Below are positions 46,884 through 58,601 of a stretch of 64,000 bases of DNA, piece after piece. The DNA comes from Notospermus geniculatus (lineage: Eukaryota; Nemertea; Pilidiophora; Heteronemertea; Lineidae). The position numbers were made by a program, and so were the translations under genes. Each line of letters begins with the position of its first letter. Positions within the stretch are counted from its first letter, which is position 1. The stretch spans positions 655,151 through 719,150 of the forward strand of contig NMRB01000035.1 in NCBI GenBank assembly GCA_002633025.1, given 5' to 3'. Under the pieces are notes generated by a model. That model was not told the DNA's origin and did not search any database. It saw nothing but the letters and a program-made list of their open reading frames with translations.

Positions 46884-47785
46884 TGGGTAACGAGGTCAGG
46901 ATGGAAAATCCCCTTCTTTCATTGTCAGTTTATGGGATAAGGTGAATTCAAACTATGTATTGGCAAAATCTAGATGAGCAAGGCCTTTGCTCAGATTGTC
47001 CTGGTCCCGACTATAGGGCAGGGTAGCAGGATCGGACCATACTTCTCCCTACAGCCTACTTCTGCCTACGACAGCCGTTTATATTGTTATTGGTATTAAA
47101 TGCGTGGTATATAAACAGATTGCATTTTGCACTCTATCCGATTCTGCTGACCATGCAGCAAGCTATTGTTCGCTCTTTGCAGTCTATCCGATTCTGCTGA
47201 CCGTGCAGCAAGCTATTGTTCGCTCTTTGCAGTCTATCCGATTCTGCTGACCATGCAGCAAGCTATTCTGGGTAACGAGGTCAGGATGGAAAATCCCCTT
47301 CTTTCATTGTCAGTTTATGGGATAAGGTGAATTCAAACTATGTATTGGCAAAATCTAGATGGGCAAAGCCTTTGCTCAGATTGTCCTGGTCCCGACTATA
47401 GGGCAGGGTAGCAGGATCGGACCATAATTCTCCCTACAGCCTACTTCTGCCTACGACAGCCGTTTATATTGTTATTGGTATTAAATGCGTGGTGTAAAAC
47501 AGATTGCATTTTGCACTCTATCCGATTCTGCTGACCATGGAGCAAGCTATTGTTCGCTCTTTGCAGTCTATCCGATTCGGCTGACCGTGAAGCAGGCTAT
47601 TGTTCGCTCTTTGCAGTCTATCCGATTCTGCTGACCGTGAAGCAAGCTATTGTTCGCTCTTTGCAGTCTGTCCGATTCTGCTGACCGTGCAGCAAGCTAT
47701 TGTTCGCTCGTTGCACTCTATCCGATTCTGCTGACCGTGCAGCAAGCTATTGTTCGCTCTTTGCACTCTATCCGATTCTGCTGAC
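46884..47785. repeat. Higher-order repeat: 385 bp unit containing a 50 bp minisatellite
   Basis: TGGGTAACGAGGTCAGGATG begins at 46884 and again at 47269, and the sequence after it is nearly identical for about 380 bp. Each unit ends in tandem 50 bp repeats (GCAAGCTATTGTTCGCTCTT, then TGCAGTCTATCCGATTCTGC, TGACCGTGCA): about three in the first unit (to 47267) and about six in the second (47507-47785). The 50 bp copies differ by single bases (CATG/CGTG, GCAG/GAAG). Confidence 0.93.
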
Positions 47786-48252
47786 TTGGCCACTCTAGTC
47801 TTTTATGTGGTTATTTCATGCATGTCACAGTTCAATCGGATGCCTCAACCAACTGTCTTCTTAATATCCATGCTAGACAAATGGCTGACCCTGTCTTCCT
47901 TTATAAATCAATCGGCCAACCCCATTTGTCACCAATTAACTTTGTTTTGGCCGATGTGTTTACTGGGGTCGGTAATATGGGTGATGGTCTGAACGCGAGT
48001 CCCTGTGGACACGGTCGTGTCATGTTGTATTACAGCGATGGACGGTCTGATTTGTTCAAATGTACCAATCACATCAACATGATGTAGACCGATTACATTG
48101 TGATCACCAGTTTTTGTGACCAATCTCATTATTTCAAACAGACACATCATTTTAGTATAAAATATCATATCGTATTCAGGACATTGTAACGATATCTCGA
48201 GACGGGTGGTGGAAACAGTGAAGCGAGAGTTGAGTATTGGCTCTAGAGACAA
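47786..48252. other. No gene supported; coding-like frame on minus
   Basis: A 107-codon minus frame (47929-48252) has balanced composition but no domain I can name. It overlaps an 89-codon plus frame. Confidence 0.35.
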
Positions 48253-48361
48253 CGGCTGATAATCATAAAAGGTAGCAAATGTTTTTACTTCCAGTTTTGC
48301 AGTACATGTACATTAGACCTTGCTGTGCAACGCATTTGCTAACTTTTATGAACACCAGCCA
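48253..48361. mobile_element. CGGCTGATAATCATAAAAGG hairpin MITE, c
   Basis: Same family as 26518-26638: AGCAAATGTTTTTACTTCCA in the left arm, and the right end is AACTTTTATGAACACCAGCC. It is shorter in the middle. Confidence 0.75.
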
Positions 48362-50023
48362 ACATCATGCGGGCGAAATAATGTGCAGCCAAGGAAGAAG
48401 TCAGTAAAAAGATGAACTGGGCGTTCTTAAAAAGCATGTCGCCTGTCGCCTTGATGCATGTGGCCTGGGGAGTATTCCCGAGCCGTGAAATACGACCTGG
48501 TGGGTTAAACCGGGGTGTGCGTCGAAATAGCCACGTATCAAGGAACCCGTACGTGTTAGACAGCCAAGAAGCACGGACTGAGCCCCGCTCTCAGTCATTC
48601 TATGATCATGCATTAATGAAGCCACAAACCATACAGATAATAACATGACATTATTATTTCACGGTTATCTTAGCATGCACACTACGATGTATTAACCATT
48701 TAGCCTGACTGTGTAGAAAGTCAAAGGGCAATGTCTCAGTTAGTCAGGACAGGATCTCCTGTGGGACTTGTGTCGGTAATTGGTAAAGGAGGTGGACTGT
48801 CTGGTTGGGGAGGGGGGTATAGACTCGACGACCTGTCTGGGTCGAAGGAATGTTCATACAGGAAGCTTCGCGGCGAAGTTGTTGGTCTGCGCATTGTTCT
48901 TTGAGCAGATCTATGGCCCTCAGGTCACTCTCTATGCCGTTATTATCCCATAAGCCTTCAGGATTCAGCCCCATTCCGCTTTAGATCTCAGATACCACGA
49001 GGAATTCAGCGTGTTAGCCTTCGAGCCATGCTTTGAGCCCAGTTGCAATCCCAAGGCATACCAGTGTGTAGAAGACTGGGGATTAGTCCATTTCGCACAT
49101 CTAATGCCATGAAATGACTGCATTGGGGAACCGGCGTGCCCAAAGGAGGCGCTGGAGAACAACTCAGTTTTATCGCAAAAACGCATGCGTTGCGACGTTG
49201 AGACCTGTAATTTGTATTGAGAATGCACATGGAGTGGTTTTCTATCGCCACCTCCTCGGATCTGTGGCCAAGACATGTGGAACGTCAGCGAAGAAGAACT
49301 TACGTCGAGTCGTCCAAAGACACCTGTTGATGAAAATTGATATATGATAGGCCAGTGCATCAACGCCAGCATGGATAACATAATGATGTTCGCGATTTCC
49401 TACTGGACAAATGCGGCATCGATGCAATGGATGCATTAATTAGCTGCACAGGTGGGCTTGTCGACACGGCACTGCAGACGTAAGACAGAAAACCTGTTCA
49501 AATACAAATAAAGTCAATTAACCCGCGCATAACACGGGCGAGACCCACATCAAAGAACTGTGAACCATTTATTCTGAGGATAACGTTAGGTCTAGTATCT
49601 AATTCATCGGCAATGCTGACACAACCATCTGTTCGCCTGGCTAATTATTGGAATAAGCGTAATTCGCCACGTTTTTTACGCTGGTTTGTACCAACAGCAT
49701 AGTTTTCTTCCCCATGCCTCGCTTTCGGACGCTGTTGTATGCACAGCGTGTTTTGTATCACATCGATCGTTCATTACGGATGTACTTATGGCTGATTGCT
49801 GAGATACGTTCAAGTCAGCAATCGTATTTTTAAGTGTTTTTCAGACATTAGGAGGCTGTAGTATTGGATACCATTCGGTCAACGAATTCAACCGCCGCAA
49901 GACACAGTAGTGGCGTTTCAGTCATCCCACATTTACATTCAGACAGGTTGTTTTCTTTGTCATTTTTCGCAAGGCGCATATTCAGCCTCCCAACATGACA
50001 ACATGCCTCGTTTGTGAAGTTTC
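48362..50023. other. No gene supported
   Basis: Minus frames at 48744-48974 (76 codons) and 48965-49381 (138 codons) abut and overlap a plus frame. I recognise no domain, and no intron borders link them convincingly. Confidence 0.38.
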
Positions 50024-50470
50024 ACACGTCTTTGTCTTGTTGTCAGAGATGTAATCATTTGTAACAACGTGAGTTTGTCTTGTTAACAAAGATGTAATAA
50101 TGTTTCAAAACGTGAGTTTGTCTTGTTAACAAAGATGTAATCATGTCTTGCGAACAAAGACGTAATCATGTATTACAACATCAGTTTGTCTTGTTAACAA
50201 AGATGTAATCATGTATTACAACGTGAGTTTGTCTTGTTAACAAAGATGTAATCATGTTTTACAACGTGAGTTTGTCTTGTTAACAAAGATGTAATCATGT
50301 ATTACAACGTGAGTTTGTCTTGTTAACAAAGATGTAATCATGTATTACAACATCAGTTTGTCTTGTTAAAAAAGATGTAATCATGTATTACAACGTGAGT
50401 TTGTCTTGTTAACAAAGATGTAATCATATACAATAATACAACGTGAGTTTGTGTTAACAACAATGTAATC
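50024..50470. repeat. 43 bp minisatellite, about 10 units, each with two palindromes
   Basis: The unit reads CGTGAGTTTGTC, TTGTTAACAA, AGATGTAATCATGTATTACA, with a 43 bp step (for example 50222 to 50265). Each unit carries a 10 bp perfect palindrome TTGTTAACAA and the inverted repeat TGTAATCATGTATTACA. Edge units are shortened (about 50140 and 50430). Confidence 0.93.
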
Positions 50471-51030
50471 AAGTGACACATCTACTGCTCTCGCCTGTGT
50501 CAAAAACTGTCAAACGATTTGTCGAATGTGCCCCGGACCTGACCGCCAGCTAACCTTACCCCCTGAGGGATCAAGCGCTATATGTCATACCAGACATGCT
50601 ATCAAAGTCACTATCATCCCATCAGGAATATCATATATACGCTCAGGCTTGAGCTATCACAGTATAATTCATATCAATCATACAGTTATTTGTCAATCTG
50701 ATAGCCTGGTGCGAGCTCCTGGCGAAACCGATTGCGGATGATCTTCTTTCAGTAATGTGCTTTTCGATAAGATTTTGGCGACAAAAACTTCCCCACGCTG
50801 TTTTTATAGGCAACGTTTTGGTCAGATACATGGCTGCGATAAATCGACACGTATAAGCTTTATTTAGCACGCTGAAAAAATGAGAGTCATCCCATAATAA
50901 ACAGAACAGCCCAAGCGGTCTATCGTTACCATCAAAAGTAGATAAAGATTGTATATTTTTGTTACCATTCGCAAACTTGGCTTTAAAATAGGGCTTTCTC
51001 AGTCAGTCGTTTTAGGCACACAATACATTG
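50471..51030. other. No gene recognised
   Basis: Chance frames on both strands (50526-50870). No repeat member found. Confidence 0.42.
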
Positions 51031-51280
51031 GGCAGTATTCTAGAAGATTTTCCTTAAGCTAATAGGGAGTTTAAGAAATCAAACGATAAACGTTAACTTT
51101 ACGACAAAGTTATTTTTCATATTGCAAATTCACCAGATTATTTATTTCATTTTCGGTACGAAAAATAACGTCGTAAAGTTAACGTTTATCGTTTGATTTC
51201 TTAAACTCCCTATTGTTTGCAGGGCAGAATACAGAAGCTTAAAGTGGACCTTAGAGTTAAGGAGGCCTATAGAATACGGA
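51031..51280. mobile_element. GTATTCTAGAAG hairpin MITE, split by MITE F
   Basis: Left GGCAGTATTCTAGAAGATTT and right GGCCTATAGAATACGG with GACCTTAGAGTTAAGGAGG. The centre TTGTTTGCAGGGCAGAATAC is as in 57376-57487. The GGGAG element at 51065-51210 interrupts it at a TA. Confidence 0.85.
51065..51210. mobile_element. GGGAG-family MITE F (146 bp, nested)
   Basis: GGGAGTTTAAGAAATCAAAC at the left and GATTTCTTAAACTCCC at the right, TA at 51063-51064 and 51211-51212. The host element in uninterrupted form reads GCTATTGTTTGC at this point (57.4 kb, reverse strand), so TA is the duplicated target. Confidence 0.93.
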
Positions 51281-51845
51281 GGCGGTGACAAAAGATACCG
51301 CTGTTCTGTCAGTTGTCCCATGGACCGTTGTAGTTATTGGACTTTGCTGGTTTATCCCTTCAGTTTGCAGCCTCTTTAATGGGAAATTTGACCGTGTACC
51401 GGAGTAACGGTCGTTTCTCTTCAGCTGTCAGTTTTCCAACAGATTTGGAGATTTACTGTACTATCGTTACCAAATCTGACTGTACCTTTGGGCTTTGGAA
51501 AGATTGCCTTTCTTTATTGCAAACCAGTAGAGGATGACTTATCCGTTCTGACAAAGCAGACCAATAAAGCGATACTATAATATGCTATCGACATCTAAGA
51601 CAACTATCCGGCTGGTATCGTCAGGTTTATGTGGTGTGAAAATGATCTGTATGCATACTAAAACATGTGTTAATGGGCAACATAGCGAACTAACTGGTAA
51701 ACGGTTACTGAATCGAATCAGAGAATGGGCTCAGATTATGTACGATAAGGGCAGGGTCCCAAGATGTGCGTGCAAAAGGGATTCCAAGGCCCAGAAAAAA
51801 TGCCTGTGGAAACTAAGATTAAAGGTCTACCAGCGGAGAAAGTCC
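51281..51845. other. No gene recognised
   Basis: Opens with a short GGCGGTGACA stretch like the GGCGGTGAC family end, with no matching second end. An 88-codon plus frame (51582-51848) has no domain. Confidence 0.42.
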
Positions 51846-52107
51846 TAAAGGCTTTCCGGCTTATCTACACCATCAACATTTTCAAAACGTTTCTGCCGAC
51901 AAAACATTTTGAAAACTGTTTTGGAAATGTTGCGGCTTGTTTCGGGGTTGGTCTACACTCTGCAACATTATCAAACATATTATGAAATTGTTTTGCAAAG
52001 TTTCAGATCCAGTCCACACTGTGCAACAAACCGAAAACAATGGTGTTTTGGAAATGATGTTCTTGAAATGTTTTTGAAATGTTGACGGTGTACTGGACAG
52101 GCCTTAA
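51846..52107. mobile_element. ~260 bp element with TAAAGGC(T/C)..TCAACATTT ends
   Basis: Left TAAAGGCTTTCCGGCTTATC then ACACCATCAACATTTTCAAA. The right end is inverted: GAAATGTTGACGGTGTACTG then GGACAGGCCTTA. TAA/TTA borders suggest a short target. The inside is rich in AAACATTT(T)GAAA words. Confidence 0.75.
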
Positions 52108-52112
52108 AACGG

Positions 52113-52204
52113 ACGTCTTCAATACAAAGCCCATGCATTGTCAACAGCTGTGTTCAGGGTTTGCAACATAATCCTGCACGAAGACTTCATCCACAAGGAC
52201 GATG
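52113..52204 (+). repeat. Diverged ~95 bp sequence shared with 26.3 kb
   Basis: Partner of 26278-26372 in the same orientation (TCAATACAAAGCCCATGCAT; CACGAAGACTTCATCCACA). It lies directly after the hairpin element that ends at 52107. Confidence 0.55.
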
Positions 52205-54975
52205 GGCTTTGATCCCAAGGAGATCTTTTTAAAGGGGCGTGGTTCCTACATGCACATGTGTATTTTTTGTAAGCGAAAACAAAAAGTGGTGGCGAGGAAG
52301 CGTTTTCACAACTCTTGCAAACGTGAAGAGGGACACACGAAGGTATCCGATCTTCACATCCTTAGAAAAGCCAGGTGCCTGACCATCAGGTAGTTATTGT
52401 TTAACGATTATGTACGCTGTAAGCATGTGGTTCTCTATCGCTCGAGGACAAAACCCTCTATGAATATATGCATGCAAATTTTACTTGGTTGATGAAGGAT
52501 TCGCATGATCATAGAAAGCCGCAGCCGTACAGAGGATACGGTTACATGTACAAGCTTTCTTTTACGCCGCGCTCATTAGCTGACTACTGGGTGTCGCTGA
52601 AAAAGTTCGTCTGGTTTCTGATCAGATGTGATGAAAACCACTGGCTAGATATGTTTAATCCTACAGAGAAACCATATCAAAAGTAATTTCTCGTCACAAA
52701 GATACATGTAGCTTGGAGTTTATTTCAAAAGCGGGACAGGCCCATCTTATGCATGGCCTTATCTTGTTTTATCCCATGTGTAGGGCCCGTAGCAATATTT
52801 ATGGTAAATATTCCGATCTGAATGCGGTCAACGTGATACATTGCGTCCGTGCATATGCTGACTGGACAACATTTCCTCTTGCACAGTACCTATAATAGAT
52901 GGCGACTATTGCATGTATTGGAACCACATCATGGTAGGCCAGGCAAAGGAAAACGTACTCTGCTGAACTCTTGTCCATAAACAATACATGTATCCTGCGA
53001 GTCCTCATACATGTGATCAGATCTGAAAACAAAGTTAATTTCTCCTCTGATATCTCGGGGCATCAGGACGAGGCTTTGATGTGTACAGCCAAGTCGGACG
53101 TGTCATCGGTGACTCAATAACACGATAATTCTTCTCAACAGTGACAAGAGAGTTATATGTGACCGGGTCTATCTGTGAGTAGGAAAGAGAAAATGATGAT
53201 GAATGACTGGTATTAATTGCCAGGGATTATGTTGTTTGCTGGATGGTGTAACGAATCAACAGATTGTCATTGTGAACACGTTTTGAAGGACACAAGGACA
53301 CGATAGGTGATTTTCATTGACAAGTCACGGTCATCAAGAGTGGTCCGTCGTGTACTGGGGGTCGGCAATCAGCTGAAAACTGCAGCAGTTTTCGACCTTC
53401 CCAAATGGTTTATTTTTGTGCTAGGTGTTGCCGCTGTCAAAGCGGAAAATTCCCCCTGGGGCTATTGTCCTCATCCTGAGAACATGAGGGGTTAGCACCA
53501 TTCGCTCCCTTCGTCAACACATGAAGGGCGCCAGCGCTAAGAACCCTTCCCAAGACTTTCTCCGTGGGTTATTTTTTTCTCCGTTGGTACCGCCTTGCAT
53601 TGCCATGTGGGGTCTGGCAATGACAACAGGTAACAGAAGTTCATCGTTGACCAATCAGCAGGAGTTCTCAGATCACATGACCATCAAAGTTTGCTGATGC
53701 AGAGGTTAAAAATCAGCAGTCGTTGCCTCGTGTGTGGGAAAACTTTTGTCGATCGTCACCAGTTTTGAGTATAAATAAGTACATTTAGACCTACATACAT
53801 AGTCGCTTAGTTCATCTGTACTTTATCAGGTGGTTTTGAATAAGTTACGAATGCTTTCACTTTAGTTTTGTGCCGGATTATCCAAAATGCATTTCACAGC
53901 GGAACGGAAGTAAATGTATTTTACCTGTTTTATTCACTTTAGCTATTGTTTGTAAAACGGAACTTTCACACTTAGAAAAAAAACTGAATCACGTGCAAAT
54001 AATCAGGCAACGTACTTTAGTTTAGTTTTAGTCGGAAACGAAATATCATGTCTGACGAACAATGATGGCAAACGGTGAAAAAATCAACAAACAATGGATA
54101 GAGAAATGTTACCACATCGTCGGTGGGGATCAGGACAACAGACGACCATTAGTTTGCGTTGGAGTGACAATAGGCAATTTGTTTATTTGGATAATGGCTC
54201 CAATTGTGCTTTTAACTTTGGTCGGGTAAAGCAGTTTGTGTTTGTTCCTATTGGTTGAGAGAAAATGGTTTTTGATTGGTCGACGTGTGGTTGGTTTTCC
54301 CGCGGGAGGCGTGTTGTGTGAAATCAGAACATATTCTAGTGTATCTCTGTTGCTGTTCTCCTCGGAGCTTTTCCATAGACTGTTCTTTCGTTTATTATTT
54401 CCATATTTCTACTGAAAGGTATCTATATTTTATGACGTGGAGCACGCACAGTTGCGCAGTATCACTTAAAAGAAGAATCTTTAATATTCATGATAGAAGC
54501 AAATGCAACATTGATGTCGATAGAGTCGCTTTATTCTTGTATACTACATCTAAACAGGTATATGGACTTCTAATGTATTCGTTGCCAACATGACGTTCGT
54601 GCATTAGGCCATGCATTAGTGAAGAGGGAGGAGTTTGTTTATTTTTAATTTTATTTTTCATACTGAAATGTGATCATCGGAAGGGAGCTTTGAAGCATTG
54701 CAGCTTAAATCATACAATGGACGAACCTCTAGAAACTCAAAAAAATGTTTTTATTTCAAAAAGTACAAAATATGAGTCAATGGCCCCATTGAGGATCGTC
54801 AGAGTTTGTTGTACAATGGTAAAAGTGGGAGGAAAAATTGAAGAAAAAAAATAAAAATTTTGGGAAGCAAGAAATTTCGAGGCGGGAGGTGATGCTAAAA
54901 TTAAAGATTTTTTTGATGTGGCCTTACCGATGCTTCATTGAGTAACAAATTCACTAGACTCCCTCTGGGAAGAAG
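52205..54975. other. No gene recognised
   Basis: The longest unannotated stretch in the right half. Frames of 60-105 codons on both strands (for example 54276-54593 plus) show no domain. No matched repeat or RNA gene was found. Confidence 0.42.
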
Positions 54976-55026
54976 GCTCTAGCTCAATGGCAGAGCGTCG
55001 GACCGGGTACTTGCAGCTCAAGTCTT
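54976..55026 (+). other. tRNA-like half (A-box region only)
   Basis: GGCTCTAGCTCAATGGCAGA and GCGTCGGACC look like a tRNA D-arm and anticodon stem. No B box follows at the right distance, so this is a fragment or coincidence. Confidence 0.3.
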
Positions 55027-56239
55027 CCTCTACGCTTCGTCGTCTAAACGAATTTCATTCTCCGTTCTTTGGCACTTGCACTGCCAGTGCGATGTTATGT
55101 CATTCTGTCTATTTCGATCCGCGGAGGCCGAGGGGCCATGTTGCTTGTACCTCGCGTCTCGCTCCACCCTCGATCGTGTTGAACGAGTTTCATTGGATCC
55201 TTCATTCGTCCAATGATCGTATTAACCTTTGGATTACCTCGAGTGCGTCTCGATGACTTGTTCAATATACATAGTCGAGTTAGTGACGTGATAGCCGACG
55301 ACCTCTTCACTGGAAACGTCTTTATTCTTAAACACTTTCAATGCCAATGCAATGTCATGTACATTCTGTCACTCGATCGAGATATGCATCAGATTCAAAT
55401 AAAAGACTGAAAAGTTACCAGGCTTGGAAAGGAATACATTGTACATCAGTATTTGTCTTTCACCCTTGATTTCAGCAAAAAAAGCGCCGAAACTTGTTCC
55501 TTCTCAGTAACGGGACGTTACCCCTTTAAGTCGAACACAATCGAACCTAATCTAATAGGTCGACAATGGCTATAATGTATTAGATGTCCGTATCCTGGGA
55601 AGCAGTAGTTGATTCGATTTGCCGTCTTTCTCCGTCGCTGGCCGTGTGATTTCTCTAATCACGGACGTTAAATGGAGTAAGTGGCTGGCCTCCTCGGTGC
55701 GAAAGGAAACGGTGCGGGATTGGCATTAACTGAAGTAGGCTCTCGCATGAGATGGTTTCCGGGATTAGCATGGTGCAAGCCAGGAAGGGGGGCAATACTG
55801 CCCTCCGTACAAGGCAGGATTTACAGTGTGTCTAGTAGGACGGCTGTCGGTTTAATCGCTGTCGCATCCATTAAAAAATGGGCTACCACTCGTCAACTCC
55901 GGTCTAAACCATGACTAAACCAAAGTTGCAATGAAATTCATATCGACATCAGATATTAATTTAATGATCTGGCAGGATTTTCTTCAAGGACCTATCAATA
56001 AAGATGGCGGGGAAGCAGACAATAAAAAATATTAGATTTTCTGTGATGTGTTGCTCTGGGCGATCAAGGAAGCTCCCTCTTGTGGGAAATCTAACGGCAA
56101 AGAAGATCGACATCTTTTTTCTTTCTGAAATTGCAAATCAGAGCTGCGCTCCAAATATGATACTAATGGGCGTAAAATGAAAAGCAGGAGGAAACCGGGG
56201 CACCCGGCAGAACTTGTGCTGTGGTAAGAAGGCGTTGAA
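55027..56239. other. No gene recognised
   Basis: Loosely repeated pieces (ACGAATTTCATT / ACGAGTTTCATT; AATG.CAATG.ATGTCAT) at 55030-55380 hint at an old duplication, too diverged to define. Confidence 0.4.
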
Positions 56240-56249
56240 GAATGCTCTG

Positions 56250-56325
56250 AAAATGTGGATCGAATCCATGACCACAGAGGTGCCAGGTCCCGATGTTTAC
56301 ACTACACCACGTTATAGCTGTCATT
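56250..56325 (-). mobile_element. tRNA-derived SINE-like head (minus)
   Basis: On the minus strand: A box TGGTGTAGTGT (56299-56309, last base off) and B box GGATTCGATCC (56257-56267). No acceptor stem pairing. Confidence 0.55.
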
Positions 56326-56479
56326 TCGCTATCCTGAACGTTAAAGTTTGGCTTTATAGTCTGATATCAACTACAGTAGATGTTCTCATCCAACTTTACA
56401 CTTTAACCCCAGTCTATCCTGAAACCTTTCAGTAACTCAGATGAGCTGCTCATTCAGCGCTACAATCTGAGCATTTCCG

Positions 56480-56632
56480 ACCGGTGCCCATTTATTTATA
56501 CACCTGGGTGGAGAGAGGCCAGTGAGGCAAAGAGACTTGCCCAAAGTCTCACGCCCAGTGGGATTCGAACCCGAGACCCTCTGACAACGTTCGTGATGAT
56601 GACGAGAGGTGCTCTTTTGTCAGCTAAGAAAA
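56480..56632 (-). mobile_element. tRNA-derived SINE with CACCCAGGTGTATAAAT body (minus)
   Basis: On the minus strand: a weak A box in TAGCTGACAAAAGAGC, a perfect B box core GGTTCGAATCCC (56560-56571), then TGGGCAAGTCTCTTTGCC and CCACCCAGGTGTATAAATAA. Bodies of this style are common in marine invertebrate SINEs; that comparison is from memory. Confidence 0.62.
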
Positions 56633-57108
56633 AAGAAGGATTTTGTTGTGGTTTTCTTGCTGTGGGTCGTCATTCTGGTTAAGCGCCGATATTTCCCTGT
56701 GGGTCATCTCTGGAACTAAGTTCTTTCCCGTTTAAGTACACGTACCTCGGTGATAATCGATAGTTTGAATGCCTATCATCGGCAACTGCAGCATTGAACG
56801 ACCGGATGTCGGTAAAAACTGCCTCATTGCTGTCATTATCAAACTTCCGTTATGATGGGAAAAGGCCGCCATTTTCTCGCTAGTAACGCCTGGCGATTCT
56901 ACTGCAATAAACTGGGGGTTTTCAAGAGCGTTCTTGCCGGAAAGCGTTCTGTACATATTGACAGGCACTCCATGCTATCTCAAGTGACATTGAAGATTTT
57001 CAGTATCGCATTCATACCTCCTTGATACGGTCAATCCCAGTGCGATCGTTTTGAGTGGGCGATGCGCCAGTTCAAGCGAGGAACAGCCGTGGTTGTCGCA
57101 CTCTTTAA

Positions 57109-57353
57109 CTCTTTCACTGGCAGTGATAATAAGGAACCTGCCGAACTGCCGCCGCTTGGAGGCGCTGTGAGCGGTCGACGTTTCGTCCCTATTGCACTGC
57201 GTCAAGGACGTCGTGACGCGACGTCATTGCATTGCTTTGCACTGTTTTTGACGTCATTGATACAAACGCTCGCAGCGCCGCCCTGTCGGGATAAAGAAGC
57301 ATGACCTACGGAATTCTAAAATCACACAAAAATTAGCCGTAGTGACGAGAGGG
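57109..57353. mobile_element. CGTCA-rich element copy d between TTAA sites
   Basis: TTAA at 57105-57108 and 57354-57357. Termini are CTCTTTCACTGGCAGTG and, reversed, CCCTCTCGTCACTACGG, only partly matching. The core 57131-57298 is the fourth copy of the CGTCA-rich family, with GAGGCGCTGTGAGCG and CGCTCGCAGCGCCGCCC inverted. This points to a piggyBac-like origin for the family, an inference from one copy. Confidence 0.72.
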
Positions 57354-57375
57354 TTAACTGTGAGAAATCCTTAAA

Positions 57376-57487
57376 ATATTCTAAAAGCCTCCTTAACTGT
57401 AAGGTCCACTTTAGGCTTTTGTATTCTGCCCTGCAAACAATAGCTAAAGGTAAACCTTAGAGTTAAGGAAGCTTCTAGAATACGGCC
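57376..57487. mobile_element. GTATTCTAGAAG hairpin MITE (112 bp, uninterrupted)
   Basis: Left ATATTCTAAAAGCCTCCTTA, right TTAAGGAAGCTTCTAGAATA then CGGCCC. Centre CTGCCCTGCAAACAATAGCT. It serves as the uninterrupted reference for 51031-51280. Confidence 0.83.
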
Positions 57488-58601
57488 CGTCATCATCATA
57501 TACAAAAGTTACTATTTTTCAAAGACAAAATGTGTTATACATGAAAAAGTCACCATAACCTGCAAACCTTAAATAAGCTACATGTATATACTTGTACCTA
57601 CAAAGCAAGACATCAACTCGAACTACACCAGCAGAATACTCCTGATCACAGACATCAAACGACTAATTTCACGTCCCCCGTCTCATAAAGGGAAGACAGC
57701 CAACACGCACCACATCACTTTATATCGATTTCAAGCATAGTAAAGCAATATTTATCATAGCTCGCCGCTGTTTTGTCCATCTGAAACGTACACCTTCCCA
57801 GATTTTAGCGGTGTGAATTTCTTTCTTTGGCAAATCAACACCAATAAATCGTCTCTGATCAGGCGTGGTGATATCCGATGATCTGCACGTCAGGGAATGC
57901 TGCGTCAGCAGAAATTAAGGTCAAGGTCATGTGAAAAAAGGTCACGTCGATGGTCGTCAAACATGGCGGTGTATGAAAAAAGACGGACCGGATTTATCCG
58001 GATGACGGCCCGCGGAGCTTCTAAAACAGGATCACCAGAAAAATCATCGCCAACGAATCGCAGCAATAGTGCATGAAGGCAAAAAGTCGCCGTGTTGATA
58101 TTCCTGATGTGTTTTCAGATTCATTCGCGGTCTGTTTGACCCTGGGGGTATATGGAAACTGCGCACCTCAAAAGCAATTGTTTTTTATTCAGCTTCTATC
58201 GTTAAAAAGCGGAAGACTCCTCGCGGAGCTGATTTTTGCTCCGTTGCTTCAGTCGATTTCTCCAACTAGCTGGCTTCAAAGACAATTCCCCTGCCGTTTT
58301 CCGCCGAGCAGTCCAGCGCTTGTAACTTCATTCATCAATTGTATCGCGGCTTTGTTGTTGTTATTGACACAAGCGACCTGGCCACAGCAACATCGGGGTG
58401 ATCCAATAACCGTAAACAACGTTCGATATCCGTCCTGTTTTTCATGACGTTTTCCAACATACGGGCAGTTAGCCTCGATTTGATTCGACCTGCGTCATTC
58501 GTCATCAATTTTTACGCATTACGTCATTTCGTTTGATAAAAAGTTAACTTATAAACCTTGTTCTTTTAACAATGAAGAAACAGCTAGCCAAAGTATTAAT
58601 A
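57488..58601. other. No gene supported
   Basis: A 124-codon plus frame (58073-58447) is the longest. It is hydrophobic in its second half but has no recognisable domain and no obvious promoter or exon border. Confidence 0.4.

Noticed and set aside
47929-48252. 107-codon minus frame with coding-like composition
   Set aside because: No recognisable domain and no exon borders I trust. Worth a protein search but not callable.
48744-49381. Adjacent minus frames of 76 and 138 codons
   Set aside because: No domain recognised, and no convincing splice sites to join them.
50024-50470. CRISPR-like array
   Set aside because: Units are contiguous tandem repeats without unique spacers, and the sequence is eukaryotic in character.
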